From: Vineibacter terrae
GTDB lineage: Bacteria > Pseudomonadota > Alphaproteobacteria > Reyranellales > Reyranellaceae
Direction of reading: 5' to 3'
Assembly: GCF_008039615.1 (NCBI RefSeq)
Contig: NZ_VDUZ01000011.1
Location: 62,001-126,000, forward strand
Length of the DNA: 64,000 nt
Position 1 is the first letter of the stretch, and each line of letters opens with the position of its first letter. The notes beneath the pieces are model-generated. The model searched no databases. It saw only the letters and a list, made by a program, of their open reading frames with translations, and had not been told where the DNA came from. A program made the position numbers and the translations under genes. Positions 18,778-28,456 of this stretch are shown here, in pieces.

Positions 18778-19320
18778 ATGTCGCAGGCGCTCCAGATCCT
18801 CGACCAAGCGTGTGTAGTGGCGTTCCCGGTTGTGGCGCTGCTGGCGGCGCGAAGTGACTGGTCTCGCTTCACCATCCCCAATCGACTGCCTGTCGCGATC
18901 GCCGGTCTTTGGGTGCTGCATGCGGTCCTGCTCCTGCTGCAGGGGGAGGCGCTGGCCTCCCTGGTATGGTCCGTCGGTATCGCGCTTGTCGTCTTCCTGA
19001 TCGGTGCCGGCCTGTTTGCAGCCAATCTGCTCGGGGGCGGCGATGTCAAGCTGCTGGCCGCCGCGACCCTCTGGGCGCCGCTGCAGTTCGTTCTCCCCTT
19101 CATTGCGGTTGTGACCGTATCCGGCGCTGTCCTGGCGCTCGCTTTCCTCGTGCCGGGATTTGGCAATCGGCCGCCGGATCAAGCGGCGCCGGCCGGCGGG
19201 GCGGGCCACGGAAGCACCGCCGGGTTGCTGAAACGCAAGACGCCCTACGGCGTGTCGATCGCTGTCGGCTCGATAGCGATCGCGTTGAAGCTGCTGAATG
19301 TCCTGCCCGCCGGAGGCTGA
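18778..19320 (+). CDS. cpaA: Prepilin peptidase CpaA/TadV
   Basis: A 180-residue inner-membrane aspartic peptidase of the A24 family that cleaves Flp prepilin and TadE/TadG-like pseudopilins. The two catalytic aspartates are D27 (AARSDW) and D89 in the GGGD motif (LLGGGDVKLLAA). Several hydrophobic segments fit the family. It lies 74 bp after flp. Confidence 0.93.
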   Translation: MSQALQILDQACVVAFPVVALLAARSDWSRFTIPNRLPVAIAGLWVLHAVLLLLQGEALASLVWSVGIALVVFLIGAGLFAANLLGGGDVKLLAAATLWAPLQFVLPFIAVVTVSGAVLALAFLVPGFGNRPPDQAAPAGGAGHGSTAGLLKRKTPYGVSIAVGSIAIALKLLNVLPAGG

Positions 19321-19323
19321 CCT

Positions 19324-20265
19324 GTGAATCCGTCGCGGATCCTGATGCTGCTCGTCGCCCTGGTCATTGCCGGCGGCACCGTCCTGTTCCTCCGTTCATA
19401 TCTGAATGCCGAGCGGATGGCGGCTCAGCGCACCGTGGTTCAGCCCGTCCAGGAACCGCCCAAGCCGGCGCTGCAGGTTCTGGTGGCGCGCGGCGACGTG
19501 CGTACCGGCCAGATCGTCAAGCCCGACGACCTGCGCTGGCAGGCATGGCCGGAAGGCTCGCTCGCCCCGGCCTATGTCGTCGAGGGCCGCCGGCCGCTGT
19601 CCGACTTCGTTGGTGCCGTCGCCCGCTTCCCCATCTCGGCCGGCGAGCCGATCACCGAGGGGCGTGTCGTGCTGCCCGGCTCGCGCGGCTTCATGGCTGC
19701 CGTCCTGCAGCCGGGGATGCGAGCCATCTCGGTGCCGGTGACGGTGACCTCCGGGATCTCGGGCTTCGTATTTGCCGGCGACAAGGTCGATCTCATCCTG
19801 ACGCATGCCCTTCAGCCGGCGGTCCAGGGCGAGAAGGAGGCGCATGCCAGCGAGACGATCCTGCGCGATATCCGGGTGATCGCCATGGACCAGCGGGTGG
19901 ATGCGAAGCCGGGAGACCCGGCCCAGGTCGCCAAGACGGCGACCTTCGAGGTGACCCCCAAGCAAGGCGAGATCATCACGCTGGCCCAGGAGATGGGCAA
20001 GCTGTCCCTGGTCTTGCGCAGCCTGCAGGAATCGTCCGACGAGCCCGCGCCCGAAGGGCCGAGCTACACGCGCGACAACGAAGTCAGCTTTCTGCTGGCA
20101 CCACGCCCCTCGAGCCGCCCCGCGGAACCCCCTCCGCCGGCGCCAACAACGACCGCACCGCCACCGCCGGCGGCGACGATCACGATCATCCGCGGCAGCG
20201 TCGTCGCGGACAGCGTGCCCGCCGCCGACGGCAAGAACGGCAGCGGCGGAGGTACAAAGCCATGA
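19324..20265 (+). CDS. cpaB: Flp pilus assembly protein CpaB/RcpC
   Basis: A 313-residue periplasmic protein anchored by one N-terminal hydrophobic segment. The SAF/RcpC domain spans residues ~48-230 (LVARGDVRTGQIV, then PISAGEPI and the GMRAISVPV core). CpaB proteins link the secretin to the inner-membrane platform. The C-terminal ~50 residues are Pro-rich. Translation starts at a GTG 3 bp after cpaA, and the gene overlaps cpaC by 4 bp. Confidence 0.92.
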   Translation: MNPSRILMLLVALVIAGGTVLFLRSYLNAERMAAQRTVVQPVQEPPKPALQVLVARGDVRTGQIVKPDDLRWQAWPEGSLAPAYVVEGRRPLSDFVGAVARFPISAGEPITEGRVVLPGSRGFMAAVLQPGMRAISVPVTVTSGISGFVFAGDKVDLILTHALQPAVQGEKEAHASETILRDIRVIAMDQRVDAKPGDPAQVAKTATFEVTPKQGEIITLAQEMGKLSLVLRSLQESSDEPAPEGPSYTRDNEVSFLLAPRPSSRPAEPPPPAPTTTAPPPPAATITIIRGSVVADSVPAADGKNGSGGGTKP

Positions 20266-22241
20266 CAGCTCTCGTCCTGCCATCGTCTCGCCGGTCGTCG
20301 ATCCGGTATTGGTTGCCGCTGCTGGCGGTTGCCGCGGTCGCGGCCCTGGCCATGGGCCTGCCGGACAGGGCAATGGCCCAGACGCGAACCGACGGCCAGC
20401 CGGCTGCACGGACACCCGACAAACGATCCGCACCACAGCGTCCGGCGGCGCGCCAGCGCCCCGCCGCGGATCCTGCCGACACTTCGGCGGATGAGCTGAA
20501 CCGCCGGTACAACGAGCGCCTGCGGCGGCAGGCGCAGGCGGGCGAGGAGGCGGCCCGTGCCGCCGACGAGGCGCGCCGTCGCCAGCAATCGTCGCCGGGC
20601 TTCTTCGGCCGCCTTTTCGGCTCGTCTTCGGATGATGAGCCGGACGCGCCACCGCCCGCGACACAGATCGGGGACCCGACCGCGTCGCCTGTCTACAGGC
20701 CACAGGATCGGGTGGCGCAGGTGCCGCCACCCGCGCCGCGCCGTCCCGACCAGGTCGCGCAGGCACCGCAGCCGCCGGTGACCATTCCGCCGCCGCCTGC
20801 CCCGCAGCCGGTGCCGATCCAGCCGCCGTCGCCGACGCTGATCACGCCGCCCGCGCCGCCGCCGGCCGTCGCGCCGCCGGTGACGCCGGTGCAGGTGCCG
20901 GTCGACGAGGCGCCGTCGCGCCGGTTTGGCCGCAGCGCGGTGGTGCCCACCGAGCAGCCCAGCCTGGCGGTCGATGCCGGCAAGGGCACGATCATCAGGC
21001 TGAAGGCGGCGGCGTCGACAGTCTTTGTCGCCAACCCCGACGTCGCCGATGTCCAGGTGAAGACGGGCAACACCATCTACGTCTTCGGCAAGAAGCCGGG
21101 TGAGACGGTGCTGTACGCCGTCGACGAGCAGGACCGTGTGCTGCTGAACACCGTCGTCGTCGTGGGCCACCCCGTCGGGCGCGTCGTCAGCAACGTGGCG
21201 TCGATGCCGGGCGGCTCGAACATCCAGGCCACGACCGTCGGCGGCACCGTCGTCCTGCAGGGCCGGTCGGACAACCCGGCGGCCATCGAGCAGGCGCGGC
21301 GCATGGCGGTCGGCGTGACCGGCGACCCCGCCAAGGTCATCAACAACGTGGCGCTCGACGGCTCCAACCAGGTGCTGCTGAAGGTCCGCATCGTCGAGGC
21401 CCAGCGCGAGACATTGAAGCGAATCGGGTTCAACTGGGAGGCGGTCTTCAAGCTGTCGGGCCGGCTGGCCGCCGGATTTGCGACCCCGACCGATATCGTC
21501 ACCAGTCCGCTCACGCGGATCGGCGATCCGGCCGGCGGCGCCATCGCGGGCCGGTACGTCAAGGGCGGCACGGACATCACTGGCCTGATCGACCTGCTGG
21601 CGACCGAGAACATGCTGACTGTCCTTGCCGAGCCCAACCTGGCAGCCATGTCGGGCGAGACGGCGAGCTTCCTGGCGGGCGGCGAGTTTCCGATCGTCGT
21701 GCCGCAGCAGAACGGCCTGGCGACGATCACCTTCAAGCAGTTCGGCGTCAGCCTCGCCTTCACGCCGACCATCCATGGCAACGGCCGCATCACGTTGCGC
21801 TGCAAGCCCGAGGTCAGCCAGCTCAGCACCAATGGCCAGGTCACGATCCAGGGCTTCACGATTCCGGCGCTGACGACGCGTCGTGTCGACACGACCGTGG
21901 AGCTGGCGAGCGGCCAGAGCTTCGCGATCGCCGGCCTGATCCAGAAGACCGGCGTCCAGGACGTCAGCAAGCTGCCGGGCCTCGGCGAGATCCCGATCCT
22001 GGGGGCATTGTTCCGATCGGATTCCTTCCAGCGCAGCGAGAGCGAGCTGGTGGTGATCGTCACTCCCTACCTCGTGCGGCCGTCGAGCCGGCAGCTTTCG
22101 ACGCCGCTGGACGGCTACGTGCCGCCCACCGATGCCGATCGCTACCTGCGGGATCGCACCTACCGGCCGCAGAGCGTCAGCAGCCAGCCGGCGCGGGGCG
22201 GCTCGACGCCGGCGCGGTCCGGCGGCTTCATGCTCGAGTAG
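20262..22241 (+). CDS. cpaC: Flp pilus secretin CpaC/RcpA
   Basis: A 659-residue outer-membrane secretin of the type II/III superfamily that forms the pilus pore. After a signal peptide (cleavage near AMAQ, residue ~40) there is an unusually long Pro/Arg/Gln-rich region (~45-215), then a short N-domain beginning near QPSLAVDAGKG, a BON-like part (GNTIYVFGKKPG), and the secretin core ending at VIVTPYLVRP. The start overlaps the cpaB stop (ATGA). The same reading frame stays open for 451 codons upstream through cpaA and cpaB, but that part is out of frame with those genes and not coding. Confidence 0.93.
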   Translation: MTALVLPSSRRSSIRYWLPLLAVAAVAALAMGLPDRAMAQTRTDGQPAARTPDKRSAPQRPAARQRPAADPADTSADELNRRYNERLRRQAQAGEEAARAADEARRRQQSSPGFFGRLFGSSSDDEPDAPPPATQIGDPTASPVYRPQDRVAQVPPPAPRRPDQVAQAPQPPVTIPPPPAPQPVPIQPPSPTLITPPAPPPAVAPPVTPVQVPVDEAPSRRFGRSAVVPTEQPSLAVDAGKGTIIRLKAAASTVFVANPDVADVQVKTGNTIYVFGKKPGETVLYAVDEQDRVLLNTVVVVGHPVGRVVSNVASMPGGSNIQATTVGGTVVLQGRSDNPAAIEQARRMAVGVTGDPAKVINNVALDGSNQVLLKVRIVEAQRETLKRIGFNWEAVFKLSGRLAAGFATPTDIVTSPLTRIGDPAGGAIAGRYVKGGTDITGLIDLLATENMLTVLAEPNLAAMSGETASFLAGGEFPIVVPQQNGLATITFKQFGVSLAFTPTIHGNGRITLRCKPEVSQLSTNGQVTIQGFTIPALTTRRVDTTVELASGQSFAIAGLIQKTGVQDVSKLPGLGEIPILGALFRSDSFQRSESELVVIVTPYLVRPSSRQLSTPLDGYVPPTDADRYLRDRTYRPQSVSSQPARGGSTPARSGGFMLE

Positions 22242-22264
22242 ACACGCCAGAGGAGGCTTCCGAC

Positions 22265-22918
22265 ATGCGCTTCCTTCGCGCGCTCTTCGTCGTCGCCGGG
22301 CTGGCGACTCCCCTGGCCGCCTGCGACGATCCCGAGACGGCCGTCCACTATGCGCCCAAGCAGCCGCGGGCCGACCGTGCCACGGCCTTGCACGGCGTCA
22401 CCTTCGCGCCGCTGCGCGATGACCTTTCCGTCGGCGAGCGGCAGCGTCTGTCGGCCTTCGTGCGCGACCTTCCCGCGGATCGCACGTCGGTCACCCTGTT
22501 GACGGCAACGGACGGTGCATTGCAGGCGCAACGTGCCGCCGCGGTGCGCAGCCAGCTCCAGGGCCTGGGCCTGCCGGTGGCGGCCGTCGTCCGTGCGCAG
22601 GGTATTTCGGTCGGGCCCGACACGGTCGTCGTGTCCGCCGAGAGCTACTCGGCGCGCGCGCTCAACTGCCCCGACTGGAGCAAGTCGCCCGGCTACGATC
22701 CGCTGAACCTGCCGCACAGCAACCTCGGCTGCGCCAACGCCCGCAACATCGCCGACATGGTCGCCGATCCCCGTGACCTCGAGGTCGGGCGCACGCCGGG
22801 ACCGGCCAGCGGGCATCTCGGCGCCTCGGCCGTTGATCGCCTGTACAACGACAAGGCCAAGAGCCCGGTCGCAACCCAATCGAATGTCACCGGCATCACT
22901 GGCGGCGGCGGGAACTGA
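22265..22918 (+). CDS. cpaD: Pilus assembly lipoprotein CpaD
   Basis: A 217-residue lipoprotein with an LAAC lipobox (C20), as in CpaD proteins that help place the secretin in the outer membrane. Typical family text includes LNCPDWSKSPG, NLGCANARNIADMVADPRDL and the RTPGPA block. AGGAGG precedes the ATG. It is 23 bp after cpaC. Confidence 0.92.
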   Translation: MRFLRALFVVAGLATPLAACDDPETAVHYAPKQPRADRATALHGVTFAPLRDDLSVGERQRLSAFVRDLPADRTSVTLLTATDGALQAQRAAAVRSQLQGLGLPVAAVVRAQGISVGPDTVVVSAESYSARALNCPDWSKSPGYDPLNLPHSNLGCANARNIADMVADPRDLEVGRTPGPASGHLGASAVDRLYNDKAKSPVATQSNVTGITGGGGN

Positions 22919-22946
22919 CGGACACAGGCAGCCGAATTCTGGAGAC

Positions 22947-24296
22947 ATGTTGACCATGGCCGTGCCAGCCACGCGCGATATGAACGTGACGATCCTGCCG
23001 CCGCTGCCGCCCGGCGCCTTCGTTGCGTTCGTGGAGGAACCGGAAACCCATGGACGCATCGCGGCCGACGTGCCGCCGGTGCTGGCCGGCCGGGCGGCGC
23101 TGCATGTCGTGGCCGGCGGCTTCATGGCGGCGATGCACATGTCCGACTGGCCGGCCGACCTGGGTGGCCTGATCCTCGACATCACGGAGTCGCCATCGCC
23201 CGTTGCCGACATGGCCGCGCTCGTGGGCGTGCTTCCCGAGGATTGCGTCATCATCGCCATCGGCGACGCCAATGATGTCCATCTGTTCCGTGATCTGGTA
23301 GGGGCAGGTGCCTCGGACTATCTCGTTCGTCCGCTCCCTGACGGCGCCCTGGGCAAGGCCGTTGAGACGGCGATCGCCGCCAAGGCGCGCGAGGTGGAGC
23401 TGCGGCACGCCAGGGCCGCCATCCAGGCCGCCGCGGCCGGAAAGGAAGCGGGGCCGCCGGATATCGCGCCGCTGGTTGTCGCCTGTATCGGCACGCGCGG
23501 CGGCGTTGGCACGACGACGATTGCCGTGGCGCTGGCCTCCATGCTCGGCCAGGCGCGGCGGCGCGAATCGCTGATTCTCGATCTCGACATTCACTACGGC
23601 TCGGTGATGCTGGCGCTCGACCTCGATCCCGCCGATGCGCTGCGCGAGGCGCTGTCGTCGCCACAGCGTGTGGACAATCTGTTTGTCGACCAGTCGGTGC
23701 AGCGCAAGACCGAATTTCTATGTGCGCTGGGTGCGGAAGACCCGCCGCGCGACGCGACCAGCCTGGAGGATGGGGCGATCGCCACGGTCGTGGCCGCCTA
23801 CCAGCGGCGCTTTCGCCAGGTGGTGCTCGACACGCCGCGAGGTGATCCGTCGCTGCTGTGCCAGGCGCTCGAGGCGGCGACGGATCTCGTCCTGGTATGC
23901 GATCTGACGCTGGCGGGGACGCGTGATGCGATGCGGCTGCTGACCCTGGCGACCGATGTGGCGCCGCAGCTGCGCATTCACATGATCGCCGGCGGTGCCA
24001 CCGATCCGAGGAAGGCGCCGATCAAGCTCGCCGACCTCGAGCGCAGCGTGAAGCAGAAGGCTGTCTGCCAGGTGGCCTTCGACGACAAGAACGTGGCGGC
24101 GGCGATCAATGCCGGCAAGCCGCTGAACGAGGCGATGCCGCGCAGCGTCGCGGTCAAGTCCCTGCAGCCGCTGGTGAATGCCATGCTGGCGGCCGTCGAT
24201 CCCGATGCTGCCGCGGCGCGCAGCGATCCGTTCTGGTCCAGGCTGCTGAAGCCGAAGGGCAGGGTCAATACGGCCGCCGCAGGGGCGGGAGCCTGA
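22947..24296 (+). CDS. cpaE: Pilus assembly ATPase CpaE/TadZ
   Basis: A ~449-residue MinD/ParA-like protein that positions the pilus machine. The N-terminal ~130 residues are a receiver-like domain lacking a clear phospho-Asp site. The ATPase domain starts with the deviant Walker A TRGGVGTTT (residues ~191-199), which lacks the signature Lys of KGG. The start is uncertain: GGAG is 2 nt from the ATG at 22947 and 11 nt from the ATG at 22956. Confidence 0.9.
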   Translation: MLTMAVPATRDMNVTILPPLPPGAFVAFVEEPETHGRIAADVPPVLAGRAALHVVAGGFMAAMHMSDWPADLGGLILDITESPSPVADMAALVGVLPEDCVIIAIGDANDVHLFRDLVGAGASDYLVRPLPDGALGKAVETAIAAKAREVELRHARAAIQAAAAGKEAGPPDIAPLVVACIGTRGGVGTTTIAVALASMLGQARRRESLILDLDIHYGSVMLALDLDPADALREALSSPQRVDNLFVDQSVQRKTEFLCALGAEDPPRDATSLEDGAIATVVAAYQRRFRQVVLDTPRGDPSLLCQALEAATDLVLVCDLTLAGTRDAMRLLTLATDVAPQLRIHMIAGGATDPRKAPIKLADLERSVKQKAVCQVAFDDKNVAAAINAGKPLNEAMPRSVAVKSLQPLVNAMLAAVDPDAAAARSDPFWSRLLKPKGRVNTAAAGAGA

Positions 24297-24299
24297 CGA

Positions 24300-26081
24300 A
24301 TGTTCGGCCGCGGTCCGCGCAAGGGTGCTGCAGCGACGCCGCAGAAGGAGGATGTGCCGGGCGACATCCTCGCCGACCGGGTGGTGCGCCGCGCTCGGGC
24401 CGACGACATCGACTCCGACGATCGGGCCGCGCGGCTGGCGCGCTTGAGCGCAGCTCTGGAGGAGCCGTTGCGCCAGCGGCTGGAGGCGGAGCGTGCTGCC
24501 GGCCGCGCACCTGGCGAGGTCGCGCGCATCGCGGGCGAGGCTGTCCAGGCGCATTTCCGGGCTGCGGGCGTGACGCTGAGCGTTCTGGAGCTGCGCGGCT
24601 TCGTCAACCAGGCACTGACGTTGCCAGTCCCTGCGTCCGTCCGGCCGCAGATCGCCGAGGCGGCGGCTCAGGGCGTCGTTCCGTCGATGCCGACGGCACC
24701 GCGGGCCGCCGTCGTGCAGCTTCCGGCCATGCCCAAGGCTGTGCAGGCGCCTGTATTGTTCGCTGTGCCCGAGCCGGTTCCGGAAGCGGCGCGATCGGCT
24801 GACGCGGCCGGCAAGGCGATCCGGGCGCGCCTGGAGCAGTCGCGCCGGACCGTGCAGTCCATGCTGCTCAAGCGCATGGACGTCGCGGCGGCGGCCGAGC
24901 TGCCGCGGCATGAGCTGGAGCACCAGCTCGACGACCTCGTGCGCGAGATCCTGATCGAGATGAAGGTGCAGCTCAATCGCGCCGAGCAGAATGAGCTGCT
25001 TGCCATGCTGCTCGACGAGATGCTGGGCCTGGGGCCGGTCGAGCCCCTGCTGCGCGACGAGACGGTCACGGACATCCTGGTCAACGGGCCCAAGCAGGTC
25101 TATGTCGAGCGCCGCGGCAAGCTGGAGATGACCGATGTCGTCTTCGACGACAACGCCCATGTGCTGAACGTCTGCAACCGGATCGTCAGCCGCATCGGCC
25201 GCCGGGTCGATGAATCGAGCCCGATCGCCGACGCCCGCCTGCTCGACGGCAGCCGCGTCAACATCATCATCCCGCCGCTGGCGCTGGATGGGCCCAGCAT
25301 CTCGATCCGCAAGTTCGGCAAGAAGTCGATCGGCTTCGATCAGATGGCAACACAGGGCAACATGTCGCCGCAGATGGCCACGGTGCTGCGCATCGCCTCG
25401 CGCTGCCGGCTCAACGTCCTGATCTCGGGCGGCACCGGCTCGGGCAAGACCACGCTGCTGAACGCCCTCTCGGGCATGATCGGGCTGGACGAGCGCGTGG
25501 TGACCATCGAGGACGCCGCCGAGCTGCGGCTGCAGCAGCCGCATGTGGTGCGCCTGGAGACGCGGCCGCCGAACCTCGAGGGCAGCGGCGAGATCACCAT
25601 GCGCGACCTGGTGAAGAACGCGCTGCGCATGCGGCCGGAGCGGATCATCCTGGGCGAGGTGCGCGGGCCGGAGGCGGTCGACATGCTGCAGGCGATGAAC
25701 ACCGGCCATGACGGCTCGATGGGCACGCTGCACGCCAACCGGCCGCGCGAGGCGCTGACCCGGCTCGAGAACATGTTGGCGATGGCCAACCTCAACATCC
25801 CGAACAAGGCGATGCGTACCCAGATCGCCGGATCGCTGCACATGATCGTGCAGATCCAGCGCATGCGCGACGGCATGCGTCGCATCACCCACATCACCGA
25901 GGTGACGGGCATGGAAGGCGACGTCATCACCACCCAGGACCTGTTCACCTTCGAGTTCAAGGGCGAGGGGCCCGACGGCAAGCTGCTGGGCGTCTTCAAG
26001 AGCTCGGGCCTGCGGCCCAACTTCATGCCCAAGGCGGCGTATTTCGGCCTCGAGAAGGCGCTGATGGAGGCCATGGGGTGA
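24300..26081 (+). CDS. cpaF: Pilus assembly secretion ATPase CpaF/TadA
   Basis: A 593-residue secretion ATPase that powers pilus extension and retraction. Walker A is GGTGSGKTT near residue 378; the [22 protein letters not shown] segment, LGEVRGPEA and [15 protein letters not shown] are diagnostic of CpaF. The first ~150 residues are variable and Ala-rich. The stop overlaps the GTG start of tadB by 4 bp. Confidence 0.96.
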   Translation: MFGRGPRKGAAATPQKEDVPGDILADRVVRRARADDIDSDDRAARLARLSAALEEPLRQRLEAERAAGRAPGEVARIAGEAVQAHFRAAGVTLSVLELRGFVNQALTLPVPASVRPQIAEAAAQGVVPSMPTAPRAAVVQLPAMPKAVQAPVLFAVPEPVPEAARSADAAGKAIRARLEQSRRTVQSMLLKRMDVAAAAELPRHELEHQLDDLVREILIEMKVQLNRAEQNELLAMLLDEMLGLGPVEPLLRDETVTDILVNGPKQVYVERRGKLEMTDVVFDDNAHVLNVCNRIVSRIGRRVDESSPIADARLLDGSRVNIIIPPLALDGPSISIRKFGKKSIGFDQMATQGNMSPQMATVLRIASRCRLNVLISGGTGSGKTTLLNALSGMIGLDERVVTIEDAAELRLQQPHVVRLETRPPNLEGSGEITMRDLVKNALRMRPERIILGEVRGPEAVDMLQAMNTGHDGSMGTLHANRPREALTRLENMLAMANLNIPNKAMRTQIAGSLHMIVQIQRMRDGMRRITHITEVTGMEGDVITTQDLFTFEFKGEGPDGKLLGVFKSSGLRPNFMPKAAYFGLEKALMEAMG

Positions 26082-27094
26082 GCGGCCTGGAGCAGATCTT
26101 CGGCACCGCCGACCCCTCGGTTCTGCTGGCGCTGGCGACCATCATCCTCGGCTTCTTCTGCGTGACGTACTTCACGCTGTTTGCCGGCCGCCAGGAGCGG
26201 CGCGTGCGCGAGCGCCTCGACGCGATGAGCCGGCGCATGCGGGGCATGGACTCACGTCAGGCGGAGCAGGCGCGGGCGCACCTCAGGAAGGTGGATGTCG
26301 ACAGCCGGCATCCGTTGCTGGACCAGCTCGTTAAGCGCTTCCTGCCCAACCGCGAGGAGCTGCGCGCGCGCTTGCAGCGCACCGGCCGCAAATGGACAGT
26401 GGGTGACTACCTCCTTGGCTGCCTCGCCGTCGGGATCGCCTGCAGCGGTGCCTTGTATTTCGTCGGGCAGAGCCTGCCGCTGGTTCTGATCGGCGGCGTG
26501 GCGGTCGGCGTGGGCGTGCCGCACATGGTGGTCGGCATTCTGGGGCAGCGCCGGACCGACCGGTTCAATGCGCTGTTCCCCGACGCCATCGACCTGATCG
26601 TGCGTGCCTTGCGCTCCGGCATTCCGATCCAGGAGGCGGTCGCCACCGTCGGGCGCGACATGAGCGAACCCGTGGGGCCGTTGTTTGCCCAGGTGACGAA
26701 CGAGGTCAGGCTCGGCGGCTCGCTCGAAGACTCGTTCTGGAACGCGGCCGACACCATCCGCGCCGCGGAGTTCAACTTCCTGATCATCAGCATGTCGATC
26801 CAGCGCGAGACCGGCGGCAACCTCGGCGAGACCCTGGCCAACCTCAGCAAGCTGCTGCGCGACCGGCGCCAGATGAGGCTCAAGATCAAGGCGTTCAGCT
26901 CGGAGGCACGGGCAACCTCGATGATCATCGGTGCGCTGCCGTTCACGGTCTGCGGGCTCATCTATTTTCTCAGCCCCGAATACATGTCGCTGCTGTTCAC
27001 CGATCCCCGCGGCATCATGATGCTCATGATCGCCGGCGGCATGATGGCGGTGGGCCTCTTCATCATGAAGCGCCTGGCCACATTCGATATCTGA
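26078..27094 (+). CDS. tadB: Pilus assembly platform protein TadB
   Basis: A 338-residue inner-membrane T2SF-family platform protein. It has hydrophobic helices near residues 15-35, 110-150 and 285-330, and the T2SF domain with [21 protein letters not shown] and [15 protein letters not shown]. It starts at a GTG inside the cpaF stop (GTGA), so the two are translationally coupled. Confidence 0.94.
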   Translation: MSGLEQIFGTADPSVLLALATIILGFFCVTYFTLFAGRQERRVRERLDAMSRRMRGMDSRQAEQARAHLRKVDVDSRHPLLDQLVKRFLPNREELRARLQRTGRKWTVGDYLLGCLAVGIACSGALYFVGQSLPLVLIGGVAVGVGVPHMVVGILGQRRTDRFNALFPDAIDLIVRALRSGIPIQEAVATVGRDMSEPVGPLFAQVTNEVRLGGSLEDSFWNAADTIRAAEFNFLIISMSIQRETGGNLGETLANLSKLLRDRRQMRLKIKAFSSEARATSMIIGALPFTVCGLIYFLSPEYMSLLFTDPRGIMMLMIAGGMMAVGLFIMKRLATFDI

Positions 27095-27109
27095 AAGGCA
27101 GGCGCCGCC

Positions 27110-28075
27110 ATGATGGACCACGTGTTCTTCCTCGGGTTGACCGGCGAGGACATCGTCGTCTTTGCGGCCGGGATGGCAGCGTTGGTTGTCACCCTGGCGG
27201 CGTGGCGGGCCTTGCTGCCGGCGGAGAGCTACGCCGGCCGCCTGCGCGCGCTGCAGGACCGACGCACGCGGCTGAAGCACGAGCTGATGGCGGGGCAGCG
27301 CCGGTCGCGGCGGGTGGCGACGACAAGCATGCTGCGCCGCCTGTTGACCAGGCTGAACGCCTTGAAGGGAGACAGCTCGGCCAAGGCGCAGCAGCAGCTC
27401 ACGGCAGCCGGCTTTCGCGGCAAGGATGCCATCGTGCTCTTCCTGTTCCTGAAGATGTGCCTGCCGATGGTCTTCGGCCTGCTGGCCGTGCTCGCCATCT
27501 ATGTTCTCAAGGTCCTGGCGCTGCCGGACATGATGAAGCCGATCGCTGCCGTGGGCAGCGTGCTGCTGGGGTGGCTGGCACCGGATATCTTCCTGAAGAA
27601 CATGGCTGAGCGCCGCAAGCTGGCTCTCACCCGGGCATTGCCGGAAGGGCTCGACCTTCTGACCATCTGTGTCGAGGCAGGATTGGGGCTGGATGCTGCG
27701 CTCACCCGGGTTGCGAAGGAGCTGCAGAACCTGTCCGCCGAGCTGTCGTACGAGCTGCAGCTCACCGCGATCGAGCTCACCTTCCTGCCCGATCGCCAGG
27801 CGGCGCTGGAGAACCTGTCAACGCGCAATGACGTGGCCGGCATCAGAGGGTTGGTCAATACGTTCCGGCAGACGGAGAAGTTCGGCACGCCCCTGGCGCA
27901 GTCGCTCAAGGTGCTGGCGGCGGAGTACCGCAGCGAGCGCATGATGAAGGCCGAAGAGAAGGGCGCCCGCTTGCCGGCGGTGATGACCGTTCCCTTGATG
28001 GTGTTCATTCTTCCGACCCTTTTCATCGTCATTCTGGGGCCGTCGATCATCAACATCATGGACGCCATGAAGTAG
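27110..28075 (+). CDS. tadC: Pilus assembly platform protein TadC
   Basis: A 321-residue T2SF-family partner of TadB. The LPEGLDLLTICVEAGLGLDAAL motif and the C-terminal MMKAEEKGARLPA followed by two hydrophobic helices are typical. It closes the first transcription unit of the tad locus, 15 bp after tadB. Confidence 0.94.
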   Translation: MMDHVFFLGLTGEDIVVFAAGMAALVVTLAAWRALLPAESYAGRLRALQDRRTRLKHELMAGQRRSRRVATTSMLRRLLTRLNALKGDSSAKAQQQLTAAGFRGKDAIVLFLFLKMCLPMVFGLLAVLAIYVLKVLALPDMMKPIAAVGSVLLGWLAPDIFLKNMAERRKLALTRALPEGLDLLTICVEAGLGLDAALTRVAKELQNLSAELSYELQLTAIELTFLPDRQAALENLSTRNDVAGIRGLVNTFRQTEKFGTPLAQSLKVLAAEYRSERMMKAEEKGARLPAVMTVPLMVFILPTLFIVILGPSIINIMDAMK

Positions 28076-28456
28076 GGGCGGCCCTGACCCGGGTCATCGA
28101 GAAGGGGCGGAGCAGGTTTTGATTGTTTCATTTTGACATCGCTTGTTGGTCAATGTATGGAAACCCATAAGGCGAGTTGGCATTAAGAAAATATCTGCTC
28201 GCCACCAAGAAGAGATGTAGTAGGCGTGCCGGGTTCATTCCTCCACCCGGATGTATTTCAAAACAAGTCATAACAAGCGTGGCTGTTCGAGATCGTTGGT
28301 TCAGGCATCAGGCTGTCCGGAAATCTGCAGTGTCAGGCGAAGCGGTGTGTCGAGGCGGTTGCCCGCGGGCGCCGTTTGCTGTGTCGCGCTGCCGGTATCG
28401 AAGGCTGTCTCCGCCGCCGCGTCATCGAGTGGGCCTCGCTGCACCGTGAGGCTGTC
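28076..28456. other. Intergenic region splitting the tad locus
   Basis: About 380 bp without a convincing gene. The first ~190 bp are AT-richer than the flanks and hold the promoter described at 28133; the rest would be a long untranslated leader of the TadG-like gene. Confidence 0.5.
28133..28161 (+). promoter_or_regulatory. Candidate sigma70-type promoter of the second tad unit
   Basis: A perfect -35 TTGACA (28133-28138), a 17-bp spacer and a -10 TATGGA (28156-28161). It lies downstream of tadC and about 290 bp before the vWA TadG-like gene, so the pseudopilin and TPR genes could be expressed apart from the export machinery. Confidence 0.55.

Noticed and set aside
18909-20261. A 451-codon open frame running in frame into cpaC through cpaA and cpaB
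   Set aside because: It is out of frame with two well-supported tad genes and its translation is a low-complexity Arg/Ala-rich GC artefact.
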